Shown here: positions 23,180 through 33,771 of the stretch, piece by piece | Position numbering within the stretch: position 1 is the first letter of the stretch | How the letters are laid out: every line of letters starts with the position of its first letter | NCBI GenBank assembly: GCA_022925895.1 | Contig: JAKSYS010000020.1 | Location: forward strand, 165,958-229,957 | Reading direction: 5' to 3' | From: Fragilaria crotonensis | Taxonomy: Eukaryota; Bacillariophyta; Fragilariophyceae; Fragilariales; Fragilariaceae | Length of the DNA stretch: 64,000 bases | Translations under genes and position numbers: made by a program | Notes under the pieces: generated by a model | Told to the model about the DNA's origin: nothing | What the model saw: only the letters and a program-made list of their open reading frames with translations | The model's database searches: none

Positions 23180-24905
23180 CGGACGTGCGTTAGCTCTCAG
23201 CAACCGGCGGTATATGGCCATCTTATGCCTCGCACATACCACGGATACAACCGGTGTGGAAGTGCAAATCCTGCATGGAATGATGCGGTATTTGGAGCTC
23301 CCTGGGGAGGGAGAGGCAACAACAATAGCCGACATAAGCATGGGACTCTTGGGTGATGTCAGAGCCGCCCAAGTCCCTGCTGTGGTCGAGATCAACAATA
23401 GGCACTTCTCCCACATTGGTGCAGCAGGAGTACGGGTGCCAACAGTGGCCACAATGCTGGACCAGATAACGGGAGCGCCACCTGGCACCATGCTAGGACC
23501 GTATGTAGCGGAGGATGCTCCGGGCTCGTGCGCCTTCGCATCACACAAGTGGTGCCCACCCAATAGTATGCAGCGAGCTTGCTGGTGCATTGCGATGCTG
23601 GGGTGGCACCTACCATTGCGTACTATCAAGAATTGTATGGGATAATGGAGGCGGACGGGGCCCTCAAACCTCAAAGCGTGCGCGGATATCGTGGCGTGGC
23701 TAAGGGTTGCGTGTACCGCACGGGGCGGAACTGGGGAGGCAGCTGGCGGCACTACCCGCGGTATTGAATTGTTACCCAGCACTCCTACTGCTAGTACCGG
23801 AAGCCGTGAGCAACTACGTCGCAGCGAAGGTCACATCCAATCTCCCAGGGCAACTAGGAGGGAATGTGACGCAACACAACCTAGACCAGATGACAGCTGC
23901 GATGCAGCTACTCGCGGAGAATGTAGAAGGATCCGTGCAAAACGCACGCAAAGCGCGAGGCGTGGCGGAATCCTACCGGGAAACTTACCCGGTACTTCTA
24001 CAATATTCTTGCCAGGTGGCGACTGTTGAGAAACTTGCCCCCCTGTAGGTACTACGGCTTGATAATGGAGCCAAAGGGAGCAACAATCTACCATTCAGCA
24101 GGAGCTCACCTGGGTTTGCATTGGGTGTGGTCTCACCACAGACTTATATTGTCCAGTGGTGACCACTGGTATCAAACAGATGTTGTCAAGCCTTAACTTT
24201 GCCGGTAATGGCCCTGACGATCTCACCGCTGGCTAGCTGCCAACCTTTCTTGGTTGTCTACATGGGAGCGCAGGATCACTACCGTGCGCTTGGCCACATC
24301 ATGGTGGCCAATCAGTTGGACCAAGGAGTGGCTAACGCATCCTTGTCCTCCAACATCCAAGACATCAGGGAGAACGCAAAACTACTAAGGATGCCCCGGG
24401 ATCTACACCAGGTTAGCCTTCTGTTGCAGCAGTTCGCTGTGCTGCTGACTCACGCCCTGTTTCAAGGTCCAGGCACACCCAACCCCTTTGTTCGCTGTCT
24501 GTGGCTCCTCTCCTGCGCCTTTCACGAACGGCTGCTATTTGGGGCAGCACCAAGCGCTCATGGGCACACCATGATGGGCAGAGGTATACCCCACACACGT
24601 GCTCAGACACGTGCAGGTCACCGTGCACGAGTATCTGCAGGTGCTGCAGTTGGGCGGGGGCGGTTGTGCCATTGCGGTGTCGGCACCAGAGTTGCCAGAT
24701 TTCCACAAACTGCTGCGAGACTTGTAATGGGGCTCATTCCACATGTCGGCGTCGTGGCTGCCACTTCCGGCCTCAGCGACGGTCGAACCGCCACCAGGGG
24801 GTCCAACTCTGCACGGTGCAGTCTCTGTATAGTACAAGGCAGGGATTATCAAAGCTGATTGCGGAAAGCATTCAACTGGCAGGTGGGGGTATGACCTTCA
24901 ACAAA
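23180..24905 (+). pseudogene. Degraded GC-richer coding block, unrecognised
   Basis: Successive plus-strand frames look coding but are broken by shifts and stops: about 23214-23519 (ADISMGLLGDVRAAQ, VVEINNRHFSHIGAAG), 23707-24045 (PAVLNCYPALLLLVPEAVSN), 24199-24500 (MVANQLDQGVANASLSSNIQ, HALFQGPGTPNPFVRCLWLL) and 24592-24726 (VQVTVHEYLQVLQLGG, ELPDFHKLLRDL, then a stop). The block is GC-richer than its surroundings and starts just after the TIR element. The Ala/Val/Leu/Pro-rich composition suggests a structural (capsid- or gag-like) protein of a mobile or viral element, but no family can be named. The function is unknown. Confidence 0.4.
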
Positions 24906-25354
24906 GAGGTGTATCAATGCTATCAGCAATGCTGAGACAGTGGACACGACATATCTCTTCACGGCGGTGAAGATAAATAATCAAACACAAAACCATAAAC
25001 GTAAACGTGAACTAATTATAAGGGTTAGCACCACGCAGCGGCCGGTAGGCCGCTGCTGTGTACCCTCTTCCAGCGGTTGCCCGCGAGAATGTGTTATCTT
25101 TAAAGAGTCCTCATTGTATGCGAAAATAATTTGTGAGGAGTGTCTGGTGCGTACCATCCTTCGTCAGTTCGGCAGACGATTGTTTAACCTTACGTAGCCA
25201 CCTGCGACGTGTAGCTGGTTTCGCAGCCAATATAACAGGTAGAGGACGGTTACAGTAATGTTGATCGCCAGTGCGCAGTAGATGTGGTCTACTGTGATAG
25301 TAGTGAATCTCCGCTGACTCGGCTGATCGAATACTATCCAAAGTCTGATCGGCA

Positions 25355-26250
25355 TTAGGTGAGTGGAGGACTTCTTTCCGCGAAAGCCATAAGCGTCGAA
25401 TGTGGGAGCTGAGTGCGCATACAATCTGCTTCATACGCTTTGCCCCTTGATGTGGTCCTGCCGGTATGGTCCATGTGATATTGAGCGAGGATGCCCCACT
25501 GCTTGGCAAGATATCCTTTCATTGAATGTGGCCATCCTATTGAGTTTTGAGTCGCCATCGCCTCGCGGATCATATCCTGGAAATGGGAGGGGTATCGAGA
25601 CGTTAGAGGAGAATACTGTGTCGCACTGCGTGAGAAATGACTGAAGCCGTCTGCCAAGCGATATCGTACAGGATGGACGTCATCAGCAACCAGGATGTCT
25701 GACCGAAGGGTATTGAGGCTTGTCTGAAAGGACGGGTTTAATGAGCAGCGCATAAAATGATGTTGCGTTTCCTCCTCAGCCCGGCAGCATGGACAGCGTT
25801 TCAGCGATTCATCTTTCACATTTGCTTCTCGATATCTTCGTTCCCCCAGAGGAAGTTGGCCATGGATAAGTTTGAAGTGTTGGCTCCGGATCGTTGGTTT
25901 CAGCCTTTTAAAATGGTTCCCGAAAGTGTGGAAATCGATGGCGTCCCAAGTCGAGTTGTCCCAACCGTTTAAGTGCTGTACGTAATTCCGGTAGTGGTAT
26001 CCATTGATGTGAAACCGGGCACAGTCGTCATATTGGCTTGTGATTGGTACTCCATTTATAAAGACCGAAACCTGTTGATCCGTTCTATGGTCGAGCATCT
26101 CTTTTGCTCGAAGCCGACCACGTTGACGATAACGCGTCGCCAAAAAATCGGCGTCGATATTCAGACGCGCAGCGAGGGGTAGTTTATCATATGCGATATT
26201 GGCGTCTTGATGCGACCTGACCCACTTCGGTTTAAAGGGTCGCCGAAGGT
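25355..26250 (-). pseudogene. Relic of a retroelement polyprotein: RNase H end plus zinc-binding C-terminus
   Basis: A minus-strand frame open from about 26250 down to 25355 has no frameshift. It starts with WVRSHQD and LNIDADFLATRY, the end of an RNase H-like domain of the kind found after reverse transcriptase. It then has a W-rich region and the zinc-binding pattern CPCC...HHFMRC, typical of the C-terminal domain behind reverse transcriptase in non-LTR-type elements. The upstream reverse transcriptase is absent: the frame is lost beyond about 26260 and the next DNA is AT-rich. This is therefore a 5'-truncated copy. Confidence 0.7.
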
Positions 26251-26329
26251 GACGGCGGCACGAAGATCAAACACGAAACCACCGGATTTCCAGTGCTTTG
26301 ATGAGTTCGATGAAAAGTCAGACTAGGAC

Positions 26330-28381
26330 ACATAACAACAAAACAGCACAGCCGTCAACTTGGAAAACATTACTAGGACATCTGAGAATATGTAGTATTA
26401 ATTGATGAAAAATAATATTTTTTTGCTGCAACAAAGGTTTAAAATCACCATATGTAGAAGGTGCATATGTGGAAATAATGATCAAAATTATGACTGCATT
26501 CCGATGTATACTAATGTATGCCTTGCTGTTCTTGCATTGCAGTTTGATGAGATTTTGATAAATGAAGTGCAACATATTTTTCCTCAGAGTGACAGCATAA
26601 AAGCTCAGATTCCATTGAAGCATCCCTCTGCATTACTTCATGAAGTATTGCAGTGCACAAGATAAAGCTATTTACTCTCAGTGCATACCGAGCTATTTGG
26701 TTCCTCAGCAATGCTGGGAAACTTGTACATTTGTCCGGCTCTTATTTTGCTTGAAAATACCTCTCTAGCCCTTAGATGCTATTCTGGATGTCACCAGAGA
26801 ATAGTACACACCATTATGACCCTATCCTACTGGCTCCCACCAAGCACACACAAAAATGTAAGACAACAAGACAGTTGCTGAGGAGCTTCAATCTGCTGAT
26901 CTTTACCAATGCAACATTAGCTAAGCAAGCACTACCAATATTGATAGAACTGCAACAGATTGCAAATGTTGATCTCAGAGTTGAGCAGAAAAGCGATAAC
27001 TTTTTTGACTGGTCAGCCAAAAGGTCCCCTTCAAGTTTGGTGTGAGTGATCACATTGGATCAATACCAACCAAATAGACAAAAAACTATGGATATTCCAA
27101 AAGATAATGAGGATGGTGGCATTATTGAAGGAGAAGAGAATTAGTGCTTGAAGTATTTGATGGCTTGTTGCCTTGATTTTGCTGGAGAGATGACATCATT
27201 GCAGCATGTTGGCATACGCTTGGTGTCTCTGTTCTGATAGCTCTGAAGACCCATGTCATAATGGCTGGAGAAGGAATCAAGTTTATCTGGGGGATAGCAA
27301 AGAGCGCATACCACAGAATGCCACTGAATTCTAAAATGGGAAGGGCATCTATCCAGGTGTTAGTGAAAGAATGTACAAGCAGAGATGTCCTCACAACAGA
27401 GACTGCATGAAAGCTCTCATAGCGAGCATGAGCATACATCTGTGCGTACTTCACATAACACCAACTCAAGCAGCCTCACCTTGCATCTCATTGAACATCT
27501 CATGAAAGTGATGGTGAATAGCTTTGTGTCACCTGCAATGGAGGATGTTGTTGTGCACGCATTAGACCATGAAACGAAACGAAAGCAAGATGAACTAGAG
27601 ATCAGGGATTTTCAGGTTCCACTAAAATTTTAAAGTACGAAGTCTACGAGCACCAACGATACGCGATGGGTAGCACAACGATGCACAGTGTACGAAGTAC
27701 GAATTATACTAAGTACAGTACGAGAGCTCTTACAGTACTGCAGTACACGGTTTCATGCGAGAGTGCAGATTAAGAAAGCACCAGGTACTCTAGTACTAGC
27801 TACCAGGTAGTACTTGTACCGGTACACTGGGGTGGGGTTATGCTTTACGCTATTGGCGGTAAAGAAATTCAGTTAAATCCACGACGATAGGTTGAGTTTC
27901 GTCACTTTGAGATGTCGCGGCCTGCGGCTGCGATGTTCCCTACCGTATGACATACTCTCTAGTAGATAGTTTCTCGCACCGCGCCATGTTTTCACTCTGG
28001 TAGTGTCATTCTTTTCTGAAACCGCTAAAGGAGAACTGAAGTCAGCACAACCCAAACGACGATCATTTCGACAAGTATGTTTCGATGGTCCTGGTTTAAC
28101 CGTCCTTTGTCGCCACTGATCTGAAGATGAATGTCACTGAAGCATGTGGCACTATACGCGCTGGCGTAATTTTTGCACGTAAAACATGCGATGATCGCTG
28201 ATGCCAGGTGGACGTCGGTACGAGGTGCTTTCGAACGATCCTGAAACTTGCCGCCGCGAATTCAAATACTTCCACCAGTCCGCCTACCAACAAAATGAAT
28301 GCCAACATAATGGTGCTCACACAATTTGGAACCCGCCAAAAACGCCGTTGCCATCGAACCTTCCTCCAGTGATTCTTGAAG
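26330..28381. other. Region without recognised gene; GTAC tract at 27640-27830
   Basis: Several plus-strand frames of 60-90 codons between 26.4 and 27.6 kb (for example 26776-27045 with NATLAKQALPILIELQQ) could be old coding debris, but no family is recognisable. From 27640 to 27830 the sequence is again rich in AGTACT and TACGAG words, just upstream of the giant repeat gene. Confidence 0.4.
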
Positions 28382-31300
28382 ATGAAGCTCCCCTGCTATG
28401 CCCTCCCAAGCTGTGCCTCTAAGTCCATCCGGACGTTCCTTGTCGCAACCTTACTCCTCGTTTCAGCCGCAACTTCAATTCACTTTGGTCAAGTCAATGC
28501 TTCTACGAACAGCGTTCGCGAGTATCGCAAATCGACGGTCCAAAATGTAGGTACACATGGAAAGAATTACGCAGCGGTTTATCCTTTTCTCCAGCTCTCT
28601 CATCTATCCATCACATGCCGGAGCAGACTTCAGGCACAAGTTTCTTTGATGACGTTGATGGAATCAGAACTTCATTCCACCGTTCCTTCAACGACGACGA
28701 TCGCGACACCATGAATGTTGAATCCTCAATTAGCGCTTTCTTCGAAGAATGTTCTGCATCGTGCACTGCACCGCACGAACGTCGTATGTCGAACTCCTGC
28801 TGTCGCGGCGGACTTTCCTCACTAAAGCTCACCTATCACGGCCCGAATGGAAGTCTTTTGGTGCCAGACGACCCATCTCTCAAGGCGCTGATCAAGATCG
28901 ATCCCTGTAATGAGTACAGGCGACTTTCCGGCGGAGCAAATGAAGCACCGGATTCGATTCGTTTCGCAAGTTGCGATCGCTGTTTTCCGGCATCCAACGA
29001 CGATTGTGATATTACTCTCGACGTCGCTACGGTTCAAGATGTATCGTCGGGTGATATGATATGCCTCGTTCGAGTCGACGATGTATCTAATCACATCCTT
29101 CCAAACACCAAGTTTCCTTCGATCATGGACCTGTACTTCGTTGTTCCAGAAGACGACGATTTTGTGGTGGCTACCAGCATTCGCACCTCATGCTCCAGCG
29201 CAATCTACGCGCCATTTGGTGTGCGCGTTGGACAGTGCTCCGATAATTCCGACTTTTATGTCACTGATTTGTCCACCACATCACTTGCCGAAGGAGAGTC
29301 TGTGCTGGAATTTGTTGATGGAAGCAGCTCGTGTCATTCGGAGACGTCCTTCTCTGACTGTTTTGCCACAACGCCGAGCTCGCCTTCACATCCAAGCGCG
29401 GATGACTCATGTTGCGAAGGAGGCGCGAGCTTCATCAAGGTCCGTTTGATAGGTGGACAAGACATCGCAGGTTTCCTCACCATCGACTCCGAAATAGTGG
29501 CGTCGTCGATGGATTGCGATGACTTGGCCTTCGGCAGCCTCGGTCGTGTCAACAGCAGAAAGACCAATTCCTCCTCACGAGTTCGTTTCGTCGACTGCAG
29601 TGACGAGTGCCTTCTCCAAGGTTTCGATGTGGATTGTACAACAGTCAAAACTTCGATCGATGGAATTGGGACCGGAGTAGAGTTTTGCGTTGTGTCTTTT
29701 CACGATGGTGCAGTTTCGTTGGCGGAGAGGCTACCGACGACTTTTGGCCTTTGGTTCATTCCAGAGTCCAACGCTATTGTTCATTCTTTGCTGATGCATT
29801 CTTCGTGTAGCAAACCCTTCCTTGGTTACGGACAAACTTTCGGTTTCGAATGCGACGGCTCGGACTCTACTAGTGTGGACATTTCTCAGGAGCAACCTGA
29901 TGAAAACTTGATCTTTGTCGAATTCGTTGATGGCTTCAGTGATGGATACTTCAAGGCACGTCAAAAATTGGATAAGTCGGCTAGTTCGTTTGACATCTCG
30001 TTCTCTGGGTGCGGCTGTGCCTGTGAACAAGTAGGGGCTCCAAGCCCCCCTAACGGTGATGCACCTTTCTTGCTCAGTGCCAGTCCTTCAGGAGTCTCAT
30101 CACCCCCGAGCAAATTTCCAAATAGCAAGACGTCAACGTTGCCATCAGAGCATTCCGATTCCACCCCGTTTGGAAGCATGCCTCCCCATGTCAAGAATTC
30201 GGATTCTCCTGTCGCGTCGAAAATGCCGCTGGGTCCGCGCATTCCTGGGCGCGGGAAGAAAGCCGCGACACCGGGCGCATTCCCAGAGCGCCCAAGCCGC
30301 CCTCCCTCCTTGGTGCCCTCAGTCATGAACATTGCCACTAGCACTTCTCCTTCCAACGAGCCCACGAATCCTCGCCGGCCTGGACCTGGTCGTGGGAAAA
30401 AGGCCACTACCCCGAATGAATCTCTTGAACGCCCAAGTTTGATGCCCTTCGCCGAGAAAGGCACCCCAAGCGCTTCTCCTTCCTTTGAGTCCACAAGTCC
30501 GCGCCGACCTGGACCTGGTCGTGGAAAGAAGGCCACCACACCAAGCGAATCATTGGAGCGCCTGAGCTACCATCCTTCATTGATGCCTTCCGCTAAGAAT
30601 GACATAACATCCAATTCTCCTTCTTATGAACCCACTGGTCAGCGTCGGCCTGGATTTGGTCGTGGTAAAAAGAGCGTGACGCCGAATCACACTCTCGAAC
30701 GCTCTAGTCGCCGTCCTTCGTTGATGCCCTTTCCCACCAAAGGCTTCCCGAGCGCTTCTCCGTCCTATGTATCCACTCAACCGCGCCAGCCTGGACCTGG
30801 CCGTGGGAAAAAGGCCACCACGCCGAATGAGCCTCTAGAACGTCCAAGCCGCCGTCGTTCCTTTATGCCTTCGACCATTAAAGATGTCGCAAGCTCATCC
30901 CCTTCCTACGAGTCCACAAGTCCCCACCGGCCAGGGACTGGTCACGGAAAGAAGGTCTCCACGCCGCGTCCTTCTGTGAAGCCCTCCGCACTCGTAGTTC
31001 CACATCCCTGTCCAGCCAAAACGCCTCCCCCGCTCGAAGTCGATTCCTTTAATCCTTCATCGGCGGAACCCACATCACAAGTCGTGCCCAGTTCCAGTCA
31101 AGCCAGGACGTCGTTTCCAACCGATGTGCTATCACTTCACCCAACTACTCCTCCATCCCTCGAGCCCACAGCCCACCGTAACCCCGGGCCAAGGCCAGTG
31201 CCTGGAAAGACAGCCTCACCAAACGCATTGCTACCCACGAACCCAAGCAGCCCAGCGATCACCCCCCCTCCAGTTCAAATCAGGACTTCGTCTCCGTCCC

Positions 31301-32685
31301 TGGAGCCCACAACCCCACGCAACCCCGGACCACGGCCATGGCCTGCAGTGACGTCATCACCTAACGCATCACATCCTCCTCGCCCGAGTAATTCAACGTA
31401 CGCTCCCAATCCAGTGCTAGTCAGGACGTCATCTCCGGCCGACGGTCGCCCAACAAGTCCTCCATCCCTCGAACCCACAACTCCACGCAACCCCGGACCA
31501 AGGCCAGGGGCTGGCAAGACAGCATCACCGAACGCATGGCGTCCTCCTCGTCCGAGTAATTCAACGAGCACTCCCAATCCAGTTCAAATCATTACGTCGT
31601 CTCCAGCCAACGGTCGCCGGACAATTCCTCCATCCCTCGAGCCCACAACCCCACGCAACCACGGACCAGGGCCTTGGCCTGCAGTGACGTCTTCACCTAA
31701 CGCATTGCGTCCTCCTCGTCCGAGTAATTCAACGAACACTCCCAATCCATTTCAGAAAAGGACTTCGTCTCCAACCGGAGTTCGCCCAACAAGTCCTCCC
31801 TCCCTCGAGCCCACAACCCCACGCAACCCCGGACCACGGCCATGGCCTGCAGTGACGTCTTCGCCTAACGCATCACGTCCTCCTCGCCCGAGTAATTCAA
31901 CGTACGCTCCCAATCCAGTGCTAGTCAGGACGTCATCTCCGGCCGACGGTCGCCCAACAAGTCCTCCATCCCTTGAGCCCACAACTCCACGCAACCCCGG
32001 ACCAAGGCCAGGGGCTGGCAAGACAGCATCACCGAACGCATGGCGTCCTCCTCGTCCGAGTAATTCAACGAAGACTCCCAATCCAGTTCAAATCATTACG
32101 TCGTCTCCAGCCAACGGTCGCCGGACAATTCCTCCATCCCTCGAGCCCACAACCCCACGCAACCCCGGAACAGGGCCTTGGCCTGCGGTGACGTCTTCAC
32201 CTAACGCGTTGCGTCCTCCTCGTCCGAGTAATTCAACGAACACTACCAATCCATTTCAGAAAAGGACTTCGTCTCCGGCAGACAGTCGCCCAACAAGTCC
32301 TCCATCCCTCGAGCCCACTACCCAGCGCAACCCTGGACCAAGGCCAGGTCCTGGAACGACGCCTTTGCCAAGTGCTTTATTTCCTTCTCTTCCAACCAAG
32401 CCCTCCGTCGAATTTACCCCATTACCTAGTCTTCATCCATCGGTCCCTATCATGCCTTCCTCTCTTCCGGGTCCCATCGACTGCAACATCCTGTGTGAAC
32501 AGTGGGTGCTTGAAAATTGCGTCGTGGTAGGCGACGATGGAGAGCCCTTGCCAGGTTTTCCCTGCGATGTATCATCTTCGATTAATGTCGATGGTGGCCG
32601 CCGCTTAGGCAACGTCGACGCAGACATTGCCTTCCACGAGAACATGATTGCTATGTACTCTCGCCTGCTTCGCTCTATTCAATAG
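28382..32685 (+). CDS. Giant secreted Pro/Ser/Thr-rich repeat protein (cell-wall or mucilage type)
   Basis: Two exons, 28382-28546 and 28627-32685, flank an 80-bp phase-0 intron (GTAGGT...GCAG), giving about 1,407 residues. Exon 1 supplies a signal peptide (FLVATLLLVSAATS). Two related Cys-rich domains follow, beginning SCCRGGLSSLKL and SCCEGGASFIKV (about residues 108-250 and 315-470), each with paired Cys and a FVDC/FASC motif. Next come about five ~45-residue units with a GRGKKATTP-type basic motif, then six 56-residue mucin-like units starting SLEPTTPRNPG. A short Cys-containing tail (CNILCEQW) ends it. It should be exported and heavily O-glycosylated; a role in the frustule, adhesion or mucilage is inferred from composition only. 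No named family is recognised with certainty. The frame stays open through all repeats, so the gene appears to be under selection. Confidence 0.85.
30230..30960 (+). repeat. Tandem ~43-48-codon repeats with GRGKK motif
   Basis: Inside the giant repeat gene, about five units contain RRPGPGRGKKATTP or a variant, followed by xLERPS, SLMPS and SPSYES segments. Each unit has one Lys-Lys pair in an otherwise Pro/Ser/Thr-rich context. Unit length varies by a few codons, always in frame. Confidence 0.8.
31297..32304 (+). repeat. Higher-order repeat: six 168-bp monomers in two 504-bp units
   Basis: Six 56-codon monomers start at 31297, 31465, 31633, 31801, 31969 and 32137, each beginning SLEPTTPRN. 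They fall into types A (AVTSSPNAS...VLVRTSS), B (GAGKTASPNAW...VQIITSS) and C (AVTSSPNAL...FQKRTSS) in the order A-B-C-A-B-C. The second triplet is far more like the first than neighbouring monomers are like each other. This shows a duplication of the whole 504-bp triplet after the monomers had diverged. Confidence 0.92.
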
Positions 32686-33771
32686 CTTCTCAAATGGCTC
32701 ACTTCCACCAAAACTCGTACTTCACAATGCAGATAAGTCTTACATATGACATATGACACATAAAAAATACAGATTTCATTATATTTAATGAAACTCTAAC
32801 AGGCAAAAGGCATCGATAAGGTTCGTAGGTATGGCATGCGCACAAAGCCTGTGGACCAACATTTCTTAAGTCCGCCAGTTGCAGTGATTCACATGTGATA
32901 ATCGAGACCTGTCGGTATTTGCAGTATGCTTAGATGCTTAGTAAACTGAGGGCTTGAAAGTGAACACAACTGTTGGTGCCATTGTATATACCGAAATTTC
33001 CGGAGAGTCCTTTTCACATTCAATCCTGCCTGGGATCGCATGCCTATCTAGGACTGAAACGTCGCCTCCTTGTGGGTGATGAGATTCTCAGTCAATACAG
33101 AGCGCCATGGAGCGGAGAGTGCGTGCTTCACCGCGAAGTAGACACAAGTTGTGGCATACACTGTTCATTCATCCAAGCACATTAAAAATGGTTCGCAGTT
33201 TCGTGTTCATGCGAACAGGCCAAGAGAAACAGGTCTTCTGTCAACCTTCTTGTTAAGCGAAAACACGTTTCTCTATCGGGATGTTAAGAGAAGACAGGTA
33301 GGTCTACTGGAAGGGTACGAGAAGGAGTCTAGTCCTATTGCCATGGTAAAGCAAGACGTCTCGGTACTATGTACTGGTATTTCAGGGAAGAACAAACTGA
33401 GGGGTTTACCAGAGAGAGAACGAATGACAGATTGGTCACCCGAATTCTTGAAAAATCGCAGATGTTGAAGACCCACAAATGTTTTCATGTCTGAGACAAT
33501 ACGCCAATACCGGTACAGGCCATGCAAAAGGTTCTTCGTTAATTACACCGTCCAGCGTCTGTTTCTGGACTGAGTCTGTATGCTTATACTTAAATCGTTG
33601 AAGAGCTTGGTAACGAAACAAGCGGCTACAGCCAACCCCAACCTTAGTTCATGTCAACTTTTTGTCCGGTTTCCATGAAAGAATTTTGACAGCTGTCTAT
33701 GAAGGGACACAGTACAAGAATATTCCGCTTTGAGCAAAAGAGGTTGTCGCTACTACAGTACTACGATCTGC
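32686..33771. other. Convergent intergenic region, no gene supported
   Basis: The region lies between the 3' ends of the giant repeat gene and the V-ATPase gene. Short open frames of 60-105 codons have no recognisable features. An AT-rich stretch at 32740-32790 could hold polyadenylation signals of the upstream gene. Confidence 0.5.

Noticed and set aside
22787-23782. 331-codon minus-strand open frame
   Set aside because: It crosses the right end of the TIR element and runs antisense to better coding-like plus-strand fragments; no motif or start context supports it.
29961-30539. 192-codon minus-strand frame in the giant repeat gene
   Set aside because: Mirror of the tandem repeats; the plus-strand frame is continuous with signal peptide and Cys domains.
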